Below, piece by piece: positions 33,524-42,349 of a stretch of 64,000 bases of DNA (its first letter is position 1; the number at the start of each line of letters is the position of its first letter). This stretch comes from Sulfurimonas aquatica (GTDB lineage Bacteria; Campylobacterota; Campylobacteria; Campylobacterales; Sulfurimonadaceae). The notes below the pieces were generated by a model, which had not been told where the DNA came from, searched no databases, and was given only the letters and a program-made list of their open reading frames with translations. The translations under genes and the position numbers were made by a program. The stretch is from NCBI RefSeq assembly GCF_017357825.1, contig NZ_CP046072.1:372001-436000 (forward strand), read 5' to 3'.

Positions 33524-35469
33524 TGCTTCTCCTCAGATGCTATAAAAGTCATTTGATATAGTATAAAATTTGCTTTTTTATCTATTGGGTCAAGTCTAAT
33601 ATTATGTATATATTTTTGATTGTTACTATTTAATCTAACATAATAATCTATTGGCTGATTTATACTATCTACATTAAGTTTCAGACTATTCTGAAATTCA
33701 AAGCCATCACCATAATCAAAAATAATTTCAAATGTACCCATTTCGCTACTTGCTATTTTCAATTCTAAAAAGTTTTTGTTAGCCATTTTAAAATTAATAT
33801 CTTTGATGTAAAGAAATGGATCTAAGCCAACAGAATTCATTTCAAAACTATTATTTGTATAACTAAGCAGTCCTGCATCTTCATTACTCTGGATATTTTT
33901 CTCATTAAATGTTAGTGTTTTAGAGATCGTTGTTCGAGATAATGAAGAGATTTTTTTATAAACGACATAATTATGTCCAAAAACTCTAGGTAAAATAAAG
34001 ATGGGCTCATAGTTAGTATTAAAATATTTATTTTGTAATACATCGGTTACAGGTTGATAAAATACTGTATCAACAATTACTACATAGTCTATGTCATGAT
34101 TTTGCAAGAGTTGTACAGAATATTTTTTATATCCACCATTTTTCACTACTTCAGGAGTAACTAGACCCAATAAGTCCCAAACCTTTCCAGGTATCATATA
34201 GCCTAAATAACCAACTTCAAAAGCATAAATAGACACTTTGTCTTTCTTGTCCTCCTTCATATCTTTTAAAATAATCTCTGACATCTGTCGTCTTTCTTCA
34301 TTTTTATATGTATTGAGACCTAGAAAATCATTTTTTAAATGTAAATATGTTTTATTAACTTCTCCTGTAAAAAAACCTAAGGCTACAACAACTAACAAAA
34401 TATTTATTAGAGATAAAGAATATGTTCTAAAAGAACTCGATGTACAAACTTTACGATGAATAAATTCTATCATACTAGATAATACAATTACAAATAAGGA
34501 TATAAATATTGGCAGTACTGGTGCATAATACCATGGAGAATGTGGCATATGCTTTAAAATAAACATGCCAATATATAAAAAGGACCAAACAAAAATAAGG
34601 TTGCTTTTATCTTTAAGGATGTTAACAAAAGATTGTACTATCCCTATAACAACAATAGAAGAAAAAATAATCATTAAAAATGGATACTTTGCTACTGTTA
34701 ATAACTGAAAATAGAAACTTATATGAAATACTCCAGATACTTCATCACCAAAAAAATTTTTTGCTTGAAAACTATTTGGTAATATCCCACCAAAATAAAG
34801 ATATAGAAAAAGTAACCAAAAAACAAAAAATATAAGTGGGTATTTTGCACTTAGAAGTATATTTTTCAATCCTTGTAGTAAACTAATATTGCCTAAAGTT
34901 ATAAAATAGTGAATAAGAATAATAGTTGGGACCAAGATTCCATCTAACCTTGTCATAATAAGTAATACTGATATCCATGATAGCAAAACTAATTTTTCTT
35001 TGCTATATAAATAAAATGATAGTATTATCAAAAGAGTATATAAAGATGTTTCCATTCCGTAAGATAAAAATACATGCATAGTTGATACAGTAAGAAACAA
35101 AAGTGCAAGCAATGCTTTAGTTATATCATATTTATTTTTTAAAATTTTATATATAAAATAATTCGATAAAGACCAAAAAATAGAACCAAGGAGCATGCTC
35201 GTTGCTGGTATATCGAATCCTACTTTATGAAAAAAAGCTAATAACACAGTGTATAAAAATGTTGTAGACCCATATATTGGATTACTATCATATGCTGACC
35301 ACGATATAATCCCATGTTCAGATAAATTTTTTGCAAATTGATATGTAATCAAGGCATCATCTAAACCACCAATATGCAATGTTCCAAGTAAAATAATTGA
35401 TATGTTTAAAAGAAAAAACGACACTAATATTATTTTTTCATACCTCTTTATTTTGTTACTAATTTCCAT
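33520..35469 (-). CDS. GT-C membrane glycosyltransferase, AftB-like (arabinofuranosyltransferase candidate)
   Basis: 649 residues with about ten spans in the first 370. The first periplasmic loop has GGLDDALITYQFAKNL (Asp37-Asp38) and NPIYGSTTFLYTVLLA, the pattern of AftB-type arabinofuranosyltransferases (DDAYI then GYTNFLW). MTRLDGIL later matches their RxEG element. A soluble C-terminal region (about 375-649) ends in a beta module with an IRLDPID motif. Direct adjacency to ubiA mirrors the Rv3805c-Rv3806c order of Mycobacterium tuberculosis. The enzyme would transfer arabinofuranose from the lipid donor outside the membrane. Donor identity is inferred. Confidence 0.72.
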   Translation of the reverse strand: MEISNKIKRYEKIILVSFFLLNISIILLGTLHIGGLDDALITYQFAKNLSEHGIISWSAYDSNPIYGSTTFLYTVLLAFFHKVGFDIPATSMLLGSIFWSLSNYFIYKILKNKYDITKALLALLFLTVSTMHVFLSYGMETSLYTLLIILSFYLYSKEKLVLLSWISVLLIMTRLDGILVPTIILIHYFITLGNISLLQGLKNILLSAKYPLIFFVFWLLFLYLYFGGILPNSFQAKNFFGDEVSGVFHISFYFQLLTVAKYPFLMIIFSSIVVIGIVQSFVNILKDKSNLIFVWSFLYIGMFILKHMPHSPWYYAPVLPIFISLFVIVLSSMIEFIHRKVCTSSSFRTYSLSLINILLVVVALGFFTGEVNKTYLHLKNDFLGLNTYKNEERRQMSEIILKDMKEDKKDKVSIYAFEVGYLGYMIPGKVWDLLGLVTPEVVKNGGYKKYSVQLLQNHDIDYVVIVDTVFYQPVTDVLQNKYFNTNYEPIFILPRVFGHNYVVYKKISSLSRTTISKTLTFNEKNIQSNEDAGLLSYTNNSFEMNSVGLDPFLYIKDINFKMANKNFLELKIASSEMGTFEIIFDYGDGFEFQNSLKLNVDSINQPIDYYVRLNSNNQKYIHNIRLDPIDKKANFILYQMTFIASEEKQ

Positions 35470-35571
35470 TTCTAATCCTTATACTACGTTTCTTAGTTGT
35501 TACATCACGTATAACTTACTCATTCTTAATTTATTCTTATAACTCTTTATTTGGATTAACTTCAATCAAAA

Positions 35572-36267
35572 TCATTTATTATCATCCTTTACATATTTCA
35601 TTAAAAGTTTAATCAAATAATTGCTATCAAATTCTACCCCTACTGCACTTAAGTATTTGTCAACTATACAAGTATTAATCTTATAGTATCCACCCTTATC
35701 AATAGTATTGTAGATTGCTTTTATATTTAAAATATTTTCTATATTTTTTACTATTTCAAGTATTTCATATGTATGCATTGAAGCAATATTTAAGATAGTA
35801 TTTTTTTCTAAATTTTTACTAATTATATAGTCTACAATTTTATAAACATCATCAACATCTATTAAATTACGTCCACTTTTTTTCCATATATCAAATGTTT
35901 TACCAGTTTTTATTTGTGTAGCTATAAAATTAATCAAGGTTGGACTAGTTGTTTTACCAACAACTTGAGGCAATCTAAAAATATAATAGTTTTGCCCACT
36001 ATTTTGAACTAGTCTTTCCATATTAAGTTTATGTACAACATAAGGAGTATTTTTACTTTCCGGATCATCAACACTACATGTACCAAAATAAACAACCGTT
36101 TTTCCTTTGTTGTCATTTAGTACTGTTTGCAGGATATTTGATTCTCTTTTAAAATTATCTTCATCTTTTTCTTGAGAGTTAGATACTCCTTGAGCAAATA
36201 TTAGAATATTTTCTTGATCTTTATAACTTGCAAATGCTTTTGCAAGCATCCCATTACCCTTAATCAC
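35572..36267 (-). CDS. NAD-dependent epimerase/dehydratase-like SDR
   Basis: 231-residue extended SDR, shortened at the N-terminus: the first glycine motif is reduced to MIKGNGMLAKAF, so the classic GxxGxxG is incomplete. VVYFGTCSV supplies the Ser/Thr region, YVVHKLNMERLV the YxxxK pair, and FRLPQVVGK plus NLIDVDDVYKIVDYI match sugar-nucleotide epimerases and reductases. Substrate unknown; a sugar nucleotide for this locus is likely. It overlaps the GT4 gene by four bases, and a 102-base gap precedes the next gene (33520-35469). Confidence 0.8.
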   Translation of the reverse strand: MIKGNGMLAKAFASYKDQENILIFAQGVSNSQEKDEDNFKRESNILQTVLNDNKGKTVVYFGTCSVDDPESKNTPYVVHKLNMERLVQNSGQNYYIFRLPQVVGKTTSPTLINFIATQIKTGKTFDIWKKSGRNLIDVDDVYKIVDYIISKNLEKNTILNIASMHTYEILEIVKNIENILNIKAIYNTIDKGGYYKINTCIVDKYLSAVGVEFDSNYLIKLLMKYVKDDNK

Positions 36268-37490
36268 TTGTTCTTCCCTAATGCATTCAAATATATATCA
36301 CGATATGCTAAACATTGTTGTTCTATAGTAATTACTTGATAGTTCTTGTACATATTTGTTTTAATCTTGTTTAATTTAACTGGATTGTCAATTATTTGCT
36401 CAACAACTTTCCTTAAATCATTAACATTAGACATTTTAAATACAAACCCTGTTTTTTCATCTTCAACCATTTCCGGTAAACTTCCAATATTTGAAACAAC
36501 TGGAGGTAAGTTTGCTGCTATCATCTCTTGAAGTATAATAGGATTATTTTCATACCAAGCAGATGGAATCAATACTACATCATTTTCTTTAATCAGTTTT
36601 TTAGTATCTTCTTTAGAATAAGAACCAAAAAAGTTTATGTTATTTTCATTTTTAATTTCTTCAATAACATATTCTCTTAATGGCCCATCTCCATATATAT
36701 TTAATATAAAGTTTTGATTTTCTAAACTTTTAAATGCTTTTACAACTGTATCAATACCTTTATGTTTTGATAAAGTTCCTGAATACAGAAAGTTTATTTT
36801 ACTATTATTGTTATAAATGCTATTATTAACATCTAGATATGAAAAATTCAATCCATAGGGTATATTTATTGATTTAAAACTTTCTAAAGAGTGTGTCATC
36901 ATGTTATGTAAAAACTTTGAAGAGACAATGTTTGCACATGATTCTTCTAATATTTGACTTGCTTGTTTAAATCGCTTTTCATAATACTCTTTCTCAAGGC
37001 CAGTACACATTTTTTGGCACTGCTTCCCTTCTTTGGGTCCATCGCACAGAGCACCATTGTCAACTAGCATTTGAGCTTTATGGCAAATAAACCAAAAATC
37101 AGTTAAACTTAAAACATAGGGGATATTAATCTTCTTTCCTGCTTTTAAGAATGCATTCATATACATTAGATGACCTACATGTATAATGTCGGGATTAATT
37201 TTTTTAATTATATGCTTATGCACAGAACTTTCATTTTCAATGAAGTAACTATTATTATATGCTATATCATTACTTTTTACAGCTATAACACTAAGCCCTT
37301 CAAAAATATATTCTTTATATAAAATTTCATCCATTTTATGTTGATATGCCTCATCTGGTTCATAACTATATGTTAAAACTGTAACTTTATAGCCGAGTTT
37401 TTGCATATACGATGCAGTACCAAAAATCACTCTTTCTGTTCCAGAATAGTGGTTAGGGTAGAACTGATGTATTAAATATAAAACATGCAT
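36264..37490 (-). CDS. family 4 glycosyltransferase
   Basis: 408-residue GT-B enzyme. The N-terminal domain opens with YLIHQFYPNHYSGTERV, typical of GT4. The C-terminal domain has FLYSGTLSKHKGID for the start of the donor domain and NIYGDGPLREYV, FGSYSKEDTK, then IPSAWYENNPIILQEMIA, the E-x7-E donor-binding motif. There is a Cys-rich insert near residues 145-165 (CHKAQM, CDGPKEGKQCQKMC) of a kind found in some GT4 enzymes of surface-glycan loci. The one-base overlap with the next gene indicates tight coupling. Confidence 0.88.
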   Translation of the reverse strand: MHVLYLIHQFYPNHYSGTERVIFGTASYMQKLGYKVTVLTYSYEPDEAYQHKMDEILYKEYIFEGLSVIAVKSNDIAYNNSYFIENESSVHKHIIKKINPDIIHVGHLMYMNAFLKAGKKINIPYVLSLTDFWFICHKAQMLVDNGALCDGPKEGKQCQKMCTGLEKEYYEKRFKQASQILEESCANIVSSKFLHNMMTHSLESFKSINIPYGLNFSYLDVNNSIYNNNSKINFLYSGTLSKHKGIDTVVKAFKSLENQNFILNIYGDGPLREYVIEEIKNENNINFFGSYSKEDTKKLIKENDVVLIPSAWYENNPIILQEMIAANLPPVVSNIGSLPEMVEDEKTGFVFKMSNVNDLRKVVEQIIDNPVKLNKIKTNMYKNYQVITIEQQCLAYRDIYLNALGKNK

Positions 37491-40273
37491 TATACACCCT
37501 TCCCAAGTTTTTCAAATAATCCATTTAAAAATGGAAATTTCTCTAAATACTCTTTTTTATTTGTACCGAAACGAACACCACTCCATGTTCCATAAGTATT
37601 CAACATAAATAAAATATACTCTGAAATAATTTTTTCATCTATTAAAGTATACTTGTTTTCAATAAAATTTATTGCTTCACTATTAATATGATGCATAGAA
37701 TAAAACAAATCTCCTTTTTTCAATTCTATATTATTTTTAAAAAGTACATCTATAACATTCATAATATTAGCATCATATTTATATAAAACTTCATGAACAT
37801 GGCTATATTCATCTTTTAAATATTCTCGACCTAATAAATTATCAAGTGAATTTGACATACTAACTTTGAATTTATTGAAAGATATAGGAGAATTAATATT
37901 TTTTATTTCATTTAAAAAAAATGCTAACACAAATGATGTTACTAAAATATCTGATAATTGATCATCTAAATTTATTTTTTCAGTATTTTTTTCAAACATA
38001 TCTTTAACAACTTCTGTTTCCACCATAGCTCTTTTCATATAATAGTAGGCAGGTCTTAGATGTGAATGGAGAACGGAAACTTCCGATGTCATTCCTATTC
38101 TATGTTTGTCTTTAATAAGTCTCAGCCCTAAATCTAAATCTTCAGCATATTTCCCTCTAAATTTATATTGCTTGAATACATTGGCATCAACTAAGCAAGA
38201 AACATTATCAAGTTGAGCCAACTTTCTTGCATATGTAGGATTATCTATATATTTTTCAGTAATTTTTGTTTTTGATTCACTTATATCTAAAAAATCATTA
38301 AACTGCTTTAATCCATAACATGTATACAAATCGGCTTCTGCATTTGGTATTTGACTACAACTTAAAGCTACTAATTTTGTTTTTTTAAAAATATGAACAA
38401 AAGAGTGCAACCAAAAGTTTGATGTGGGAAGGGCATCTTGAACCATAAAAAGCACTACTTTACCACTGCAGGTATCAAAGCCAAGGTTTCTTGCATAAGA
38501 ATGTGAAAAGTTTTTCTGTTCTATGGTGATAAACTTAATGTCTGAAAAATTCTTAATAAACTCCTTTGTCCCATCTTCACTCGAGGAGTCAACTATAATA
38601 ATTTCTATATCATGAAAACCTTGTTGATTAATAAGTTGAGGAATTAATTTTGTCAAATCACGTAAACCATTATGTGTTGGTATTACAATAGATACTTTAT
38701 CGTGGACTATAGAAATATCCTTTATGCTTGCATCATTTGTATGAAATACAACAGCTTTACTTTTATACATTCTACTATTATAAAGTTGTTTAATTGTAAA
38801 TAATAATCCATTGACCTTAACATATGAGTAAATTTTTTTCATTAAATAATGCGATCGTTTATATTTTATAATAAACATTTTTATCTTATTTCTAATTTCA
38901 CTTGGAAGTAGTCTTTTTAATCTATTTTTCAATCTCATATATTCTGCCAATGCAAGTAAATTCTTTGTATGTAATTCTAAATCTTTGATATGCTTTTGCA
39001 TTAGTTGGATCTGTTGGTTTTTCTCTTGTTCTTTTCTTTCAATCTCTTGATGTTGGCTTTCAAGTTCTTGACGTTGGCTTTCAAGTTCTTGACGTTGGCT
39101 TTCAAGTTCTTGAGTTAATTGGTTTATCATAAAATTCCTATCTATAGCTATTTCATTTACACATGCTTGTAAAGCATCATTTGATATATGTAAATATCTA
39201 ATATTAGCCATTAAAGATATTGTACCTTTTAGCTCTTGACTACTCAGATCTTCAAAATAAATTTGCGGGTCATGATATTCAAAAAAATAGTTTTTATCAT
39301 GATGTGTACAATCATTCGCAGATATTTTAGGAAGCACATTTACTTCACTACCATCTAACTTGATAATACTTAACTTTTCTATCTCTATAACACAGCTATC
39401 ATTTAATGGGTCAAGTCGTAAATTTGTAATATTTTCATAGTTTGATATATCGAAAGTGAATTCTTGGATTTCACTAGGTTGATTTACTGGAAGTTTTATT
39501 GATGATTCTTCGGATATGCCTTTATTTTGGTCTATGAAAAGTTGAATAAAGTTTTTCGTATATGTTTTATATTCAATAGAAAAATCACTTACCAAAGGCA
39601 TATGGTATTTTTTAATTTCATATACATACTGATAACTCTCGCCCCATGATAATCTCTTAAGATATTCAGAGAATTCTTCTGGTAAATCAGTATAGCTATT
39701 TCTAAATTCTGTATTTTCAGGATTTAAAAATATTGCTGTTTCGTAAGTTCTAAAATATCCTGTTTTCGCAATCAAATCATCAAAAGTTTTTTTTGTAAAA
39801 AATCGTATATGAGTGTCATCTAATAGTCCAGTCGGACTATAATTAAATTCATTTTTAACAAGATTGATGAGAATAGAGTTATGAGCTATATTTGGTATAG
39901 AAATCAATATGCTGCCGTCTCCTTTTAAAAATTCTTTTACACTATTTAAAACTTTTTCAGGGTAATACAAATGTTCCAATACATCTGCGAAAATTATGTA
40001 ATCAAATTTTATGCTTTCAAATTCCTTCCCCCAAGTGTAGTTTTCTATACTATCTACAATAATTTTTTCTGTATATTGTGATGCATCTTTCGCAGCTTTC
40101 TCGTCTATTTCAACAGCATATACTTTACAATCTAGCTGTTCTTTCATATATTTTGTCATTCGACCATTTGCTGGTCCAAATTCTAAAACAGTAGAGTTTT
40201 CTTTTACTCGTTTTACTAACACAGATATACTATTTCTATCTTCTAAGTTTAAATCACAATCATATTTGTTCAT
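37490..40273 (-). CDS. fusion of SAM methyltransferase, coiled coil and family 2 glycosyltransferase, 927 aa
   Basis: Residues 1-200 form a class I methyltransferase: VLEFGPANGRMTKYM, then YAVEIDEKAA, FDYIIFADVLEHLYYPEKVL and ISIPNIAHNS. Residues 240-370 form a beta module containing LRLDPLNDSCVIEIE. A coiled coil follows at about 385-440, with a seven-residue unit (ELESQRQ) repeated three times. The C-terminal half (about 520-800) is a GT2 glycosyltransferase: VSIVIPTHNGLRDL, IIIVDSSSEDGT and FMVQDALP. This build suggests a chain-extending or chain-capping enzyme whose coiled coil sets spacing, as in WbdD-like length regulators; that is inference. It overlaps wzt by 14 bases. Confidence 0.85.
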   Translation of the reverse strand: MNKYDCDLNLEDRNSISVLVKRVKENSTVLEFGPANGRMTKYMKEQLDCKVYAVEIDEKAAKDASQYTEKIIVDSIENYTWGKEFESIKFDYIIFADVLEHLYYPEKVLNSVKEFLKGDGSILISIPNIAHNSILINLVKNEFNYSPTGLLDDTHIRFFTKKTFDDLIAKTGYFRTYETAIFLNPENTEFRNSYTDLPEEFSEYLKRLSWGESYQYVYEIKKYHMPLVSDFSIEYKTYTKNFIQLFIDQNKGISEESSIKLPVNQPSEIQEFTFDISNYENITNLRLDPLNDSCVIEIEKLSIIKLDGSEVNVLPKISANDCTHHDKNYFFEYHDPQIYFEDLSSQELKGTISLMANIRYLHISNDALQACVNEIAIDRNFMINQLTQELESQRQELESQRQELESQHQEIERKEQEKNQQIQLMQKHIKDLELHTKNLLALAEYMRLKNRLKRLLPSEIRNKIKMFIIKYKRSHYLMKKIYSYVKVNGLLFTIKQLYNSRMYKSKAVVFHTNDASIKDISIVHDKVSIVIPTHNGLRDLTKLIPQLINQQGFHDIEIIIVDSSSEDGTKEFIKNFSDIKFITIEQKNFSHSYARNLGFDTCSGKVVLFMVQDALPTSNFWLHSFVHIFKKTKLVALSCSQIPNAEADLYTCYGLKQFNDFLDISESKTKITEKYIDNPTYARKLAQLDNVSCLVDANVFKQYKFRGKYAEDLDLGLRLIKDKHRIGMTSEVSVLHSHLRPAYYYMKRAMVETEVVKDMFEKNTEKINLDDQLSDILVTSFVLAFFLNEIKNINSPISFNKFKVSMSNSLDNLLGREYLKDEYSHVHEVLYKYDANIMNVIDVLFKNNIELKKGDLFYSMHHINSEAINFIENKYTLIDEKIISEYILFMLNTYGTWSGVRFGTNKKEYLEKFPFLNGLFEKLGKGV
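39045..39107 (-). repeat. 21-base tandem repeat, three copies
   Basis: Three consecutive 21-base units that differ at one position (TCTTGATG versus TCTTGACG on the plus strand), with a degenerate copy before them. Each encodes one heptad of the coiled coil in the methyltransferase-glycosyltransferase protein. The unit length is a multiple of three, so copy-number change keeps the frame. Confidence 0.85.
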
Positions 40274-41540
40274 ATTTATACTCGATTTCCTTGGGATATA
40301 GTGAGAATATACAAGTATCTACAAAATCACACGATATAATATTTATGGTAGTAGCTGAATGAATCCAGTGTTGTTGTATATGATTTAGCTGAGTACCTTC
40401 AGATAATGCTACTGTCACCAAATACTCTTTTGGATTAAGTTTTGGTACTTTAAACTCAATTATTACTCTAGTTCTAGTCTCTTTTTTGACATACTTGAGA
40501 GGAGAACTATACATATATGAATTAAAAGTGAGAATTTCGTTATTTAAAGTATCTTTTAAAAGCACACCAATGCCTACATTATGCAAATCAATGGATGTAG
40601 CAAATTCACAAATAAATTTTACTTGTGTCGCTTGTTTTAAGTTTGTGATAGAAATATTGTTTTCATCAAAAAAACCAATAGATTCTATAAGAGCTTTTTT
40701 TTCTCCAAAAGAGTCTAGTGTACTGATATTTTTTAAGTTAAGTTGAGAACTATCTAGTCTGACTATTTCTTTTTCTGCAGTATTTTCATTTCTTTGTGTC
40801 TCTATTCCATAAGACATAAATGACATATAGTTTTCTAAAATAAACTCCGGTTTGCCTTGTTCTTTTATTGTTCCATTGTTTAACCATACTACTTTGCTAC
40901 AAAATTTGTTTATCGTTTGGGTGTCGTGACTTACAAATAGAATAGTTATGCCTTTTTCTCCAATTTCTTCCATCTTTCTTATGCATTTATTTTGAAATGC
41001 AGCATCTCCTACACTCAAAGCCTCATCCACTATTAAAATATCAGGGTCAACATTTATAGCAACAGCAAATGCAAGTCTTGCAAACATACCACTACTATAT
41101 GATTTCACGGGCTGATAAACAAAGTCTCCAATATCTGCAAAATCTAAAATAGCTTCTAATTTAGATTCCATCTCATCATGCATATATCCCATAAGTGTAC
41201 CTTGTAAATATATGTTTTCTATCCCTGTATATTCAGGATTAAATCCAGCTCCAAGTTCAAGGAGAGAAGCTATACGACCGTTTACATATACATGACCACT
41301 TGAGGGAGTAAGTACTCCTGTTATGATTTTAAGTAGTGTAGATTTACCTGCACCATTTTTTCCTATTATCCCTACTGTTTCACCTTTTTTTATCTCAAAA
41401 CTCACATCGTTAAGAGCATAGAAGTCTTTGTGGTACTGTTTCTTTAGCGGATGTAGAGACTCTTTTAGTCTGTCTATTGGTTTGTTGTAAAGTTTATATA
41501 CTTTTGTAAGGTGGTTTACTTTTATTGCTGTATTACTCAT
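40260..41540 (-). CDS. wzt: ABC exporter ATPase Wzt with C-terminal glycan-binding domain
   Basis: 426-residue ATPase of a polysaccharide ABC exporter. Walker A is GKNGAGKS (60-67), the signature YSSGMFARLAFA, Walker B ILIVDEALSVGD, and the H-loop LFVSHD. The N-terminal domain ends near residue 245. The remaining 180 residues are a beta-sandwich of the Wzt C-terminal type (FICEFATSID, VGIGVLLKDTLNNE), which reads the non-reducing end of the finished O-polysaccharide. The tail suggests export of a capped or modified glycan rather than simple teichoic-acid-type transport. It is paired with wzm with a one-base overlap. Confidence 0.93.
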   Translation of the reverse strand: MSNTAIKVNHLTKVYKLYNKPIDRLKESLHPLKKQYHKDFYALNDVSFEIKKGETVGIIGKNGAGKSTLLKIITGVLTPSSGHVYVNGRIASLLELGAGFNPEYTGIENIYLQGTLMGYMHDEMESKLEAILDFADIGDFVYQPVKSYSSGMFARLAFAVAINVDPDILIVDEALSVGDAAFQNKCIRKMEEIGEKGITILFVSHDTQTINKFCSKVVWLNNGTIKEQGKPEFILENYMSFMSYGIETQRNENTAEKEIVRLDSSQLNLKNISTLDSFGEKKALIESIGFFDENNISITNLKQATQVKFICEFATSIDLHNVGIGVLLKDTLNNEILTFNSYMYSSPLKYVKKETRTRVIIEFKVPKLNPKEYLVTVALSEGTQLNHIQQHWIHSATTINIISCDFVDTCIFSLYPKEIEYKYEQI

Positions 41541-42349
41541 TATAGTACATCCGCGAAGTGTGGTCGAAGCTTTCTAAATACAACGGCACCGGCAAAGAAA
41601 AATACAAATGTTACAATCCAATATTGAACACTTAGATTAATCTTTTCCCAAAACCATGTATTGTAAATGAGACTATCTCTATAGCCCTCTATAATATAAA
41701 AAGCAGGGTTGTATTGAATTAGATGATGATATTTCTCTGGTAATATTTTTATAGACCAAAATATTGGAGTTAACCAAAACCCAAATTGAATAATAATAGT
41801 TATAAATTGTCCTAAATCTTTAAAAAACACAACTATAGAACTTGTCATCCATGAAATACCCAATACGAAAATTATCGTACAAAATAGATAGTAGGGTATC
41901 TGTAACCAATATATAGTGGGCATGTATCCATAGTATAAAAACATTCCAAATAAAAACAAGATAAAAAATAGATGAACAGTTAGAGCAGATATAATTTGAA
42001 CTATGGGAAGCAAGGAGACTCTAAATACTATCTTTTTTACTAAAAAACTGTTCGATAATATTGCATTTGTACCTGTTTGTAGACTCTCAGCAATAAAAAA
42101 CCATGGAATCATTCCTGCCATCAGCCATAGAATAAAAGGAAAATTGTCTACGGGCATACTTTTAAAACCTACTTGAAATACAAACCAAAATATACCAATC
42201 ATTGCAGCCGGCTGAATAAATGCCCAAAGTATCCCTAAATAATTAGCCATATATCTTGACTTGAAATCATTTTTTGCAAGATCTAGTAATAATCTTTTAT
42301 TTTTAAATATATCTTTTAAAAATCTGTAAAAAGTTCTTAAGAAGTTCAA
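41540..42349 (-). CDS. wzm: ABC exporter permease Wzm
   Basis: 269-residue permease of the ABC-2 type with about six spans. Family motifs are DFKSRYMANYLGILWAFIQP at the N-terminus, IPWFFIAESLQTGTNAI and NPAFYIIEGYRDSLIY. It forms the membrane channel for the polysaccharide with Wzt. The start overlaps the rfbB stop by four bases (ATGA). Its presence, and the absence of wzx and wzy in this window, show that the glycan follows the ABC-dependent route. Confidence 0.93.
   Translation of the reverse strand: MNFLRTFYRFLKDIFKNKRLLLDLAKNDFKSRYMANYLGILWAFIQPAAMIGIFWFVFQVGFKSMPVDNFPFILWLMAGMIPWFFIAESLQTGTNAILSNSFLVKKIVFRVSLLPIVQIISALTVHLFFILFLFGMFLYYGYMPTIYWLQIPYYLFCTIIFVLGISWMTSSIVVFFKDLGQFITIIIQFGFWLTPIFWSIKILPEKYHHLIQYNPAFYIIEGYRDSLIYNTWFWEKINLSVQYWIVTFVFFFAGAVVFRKLRPHFADVL

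Noticed and set aside
39045-39107. CRISPR-like array
   Set aside because: Units are contiguous without spacers and encode coiled-coil heptads.
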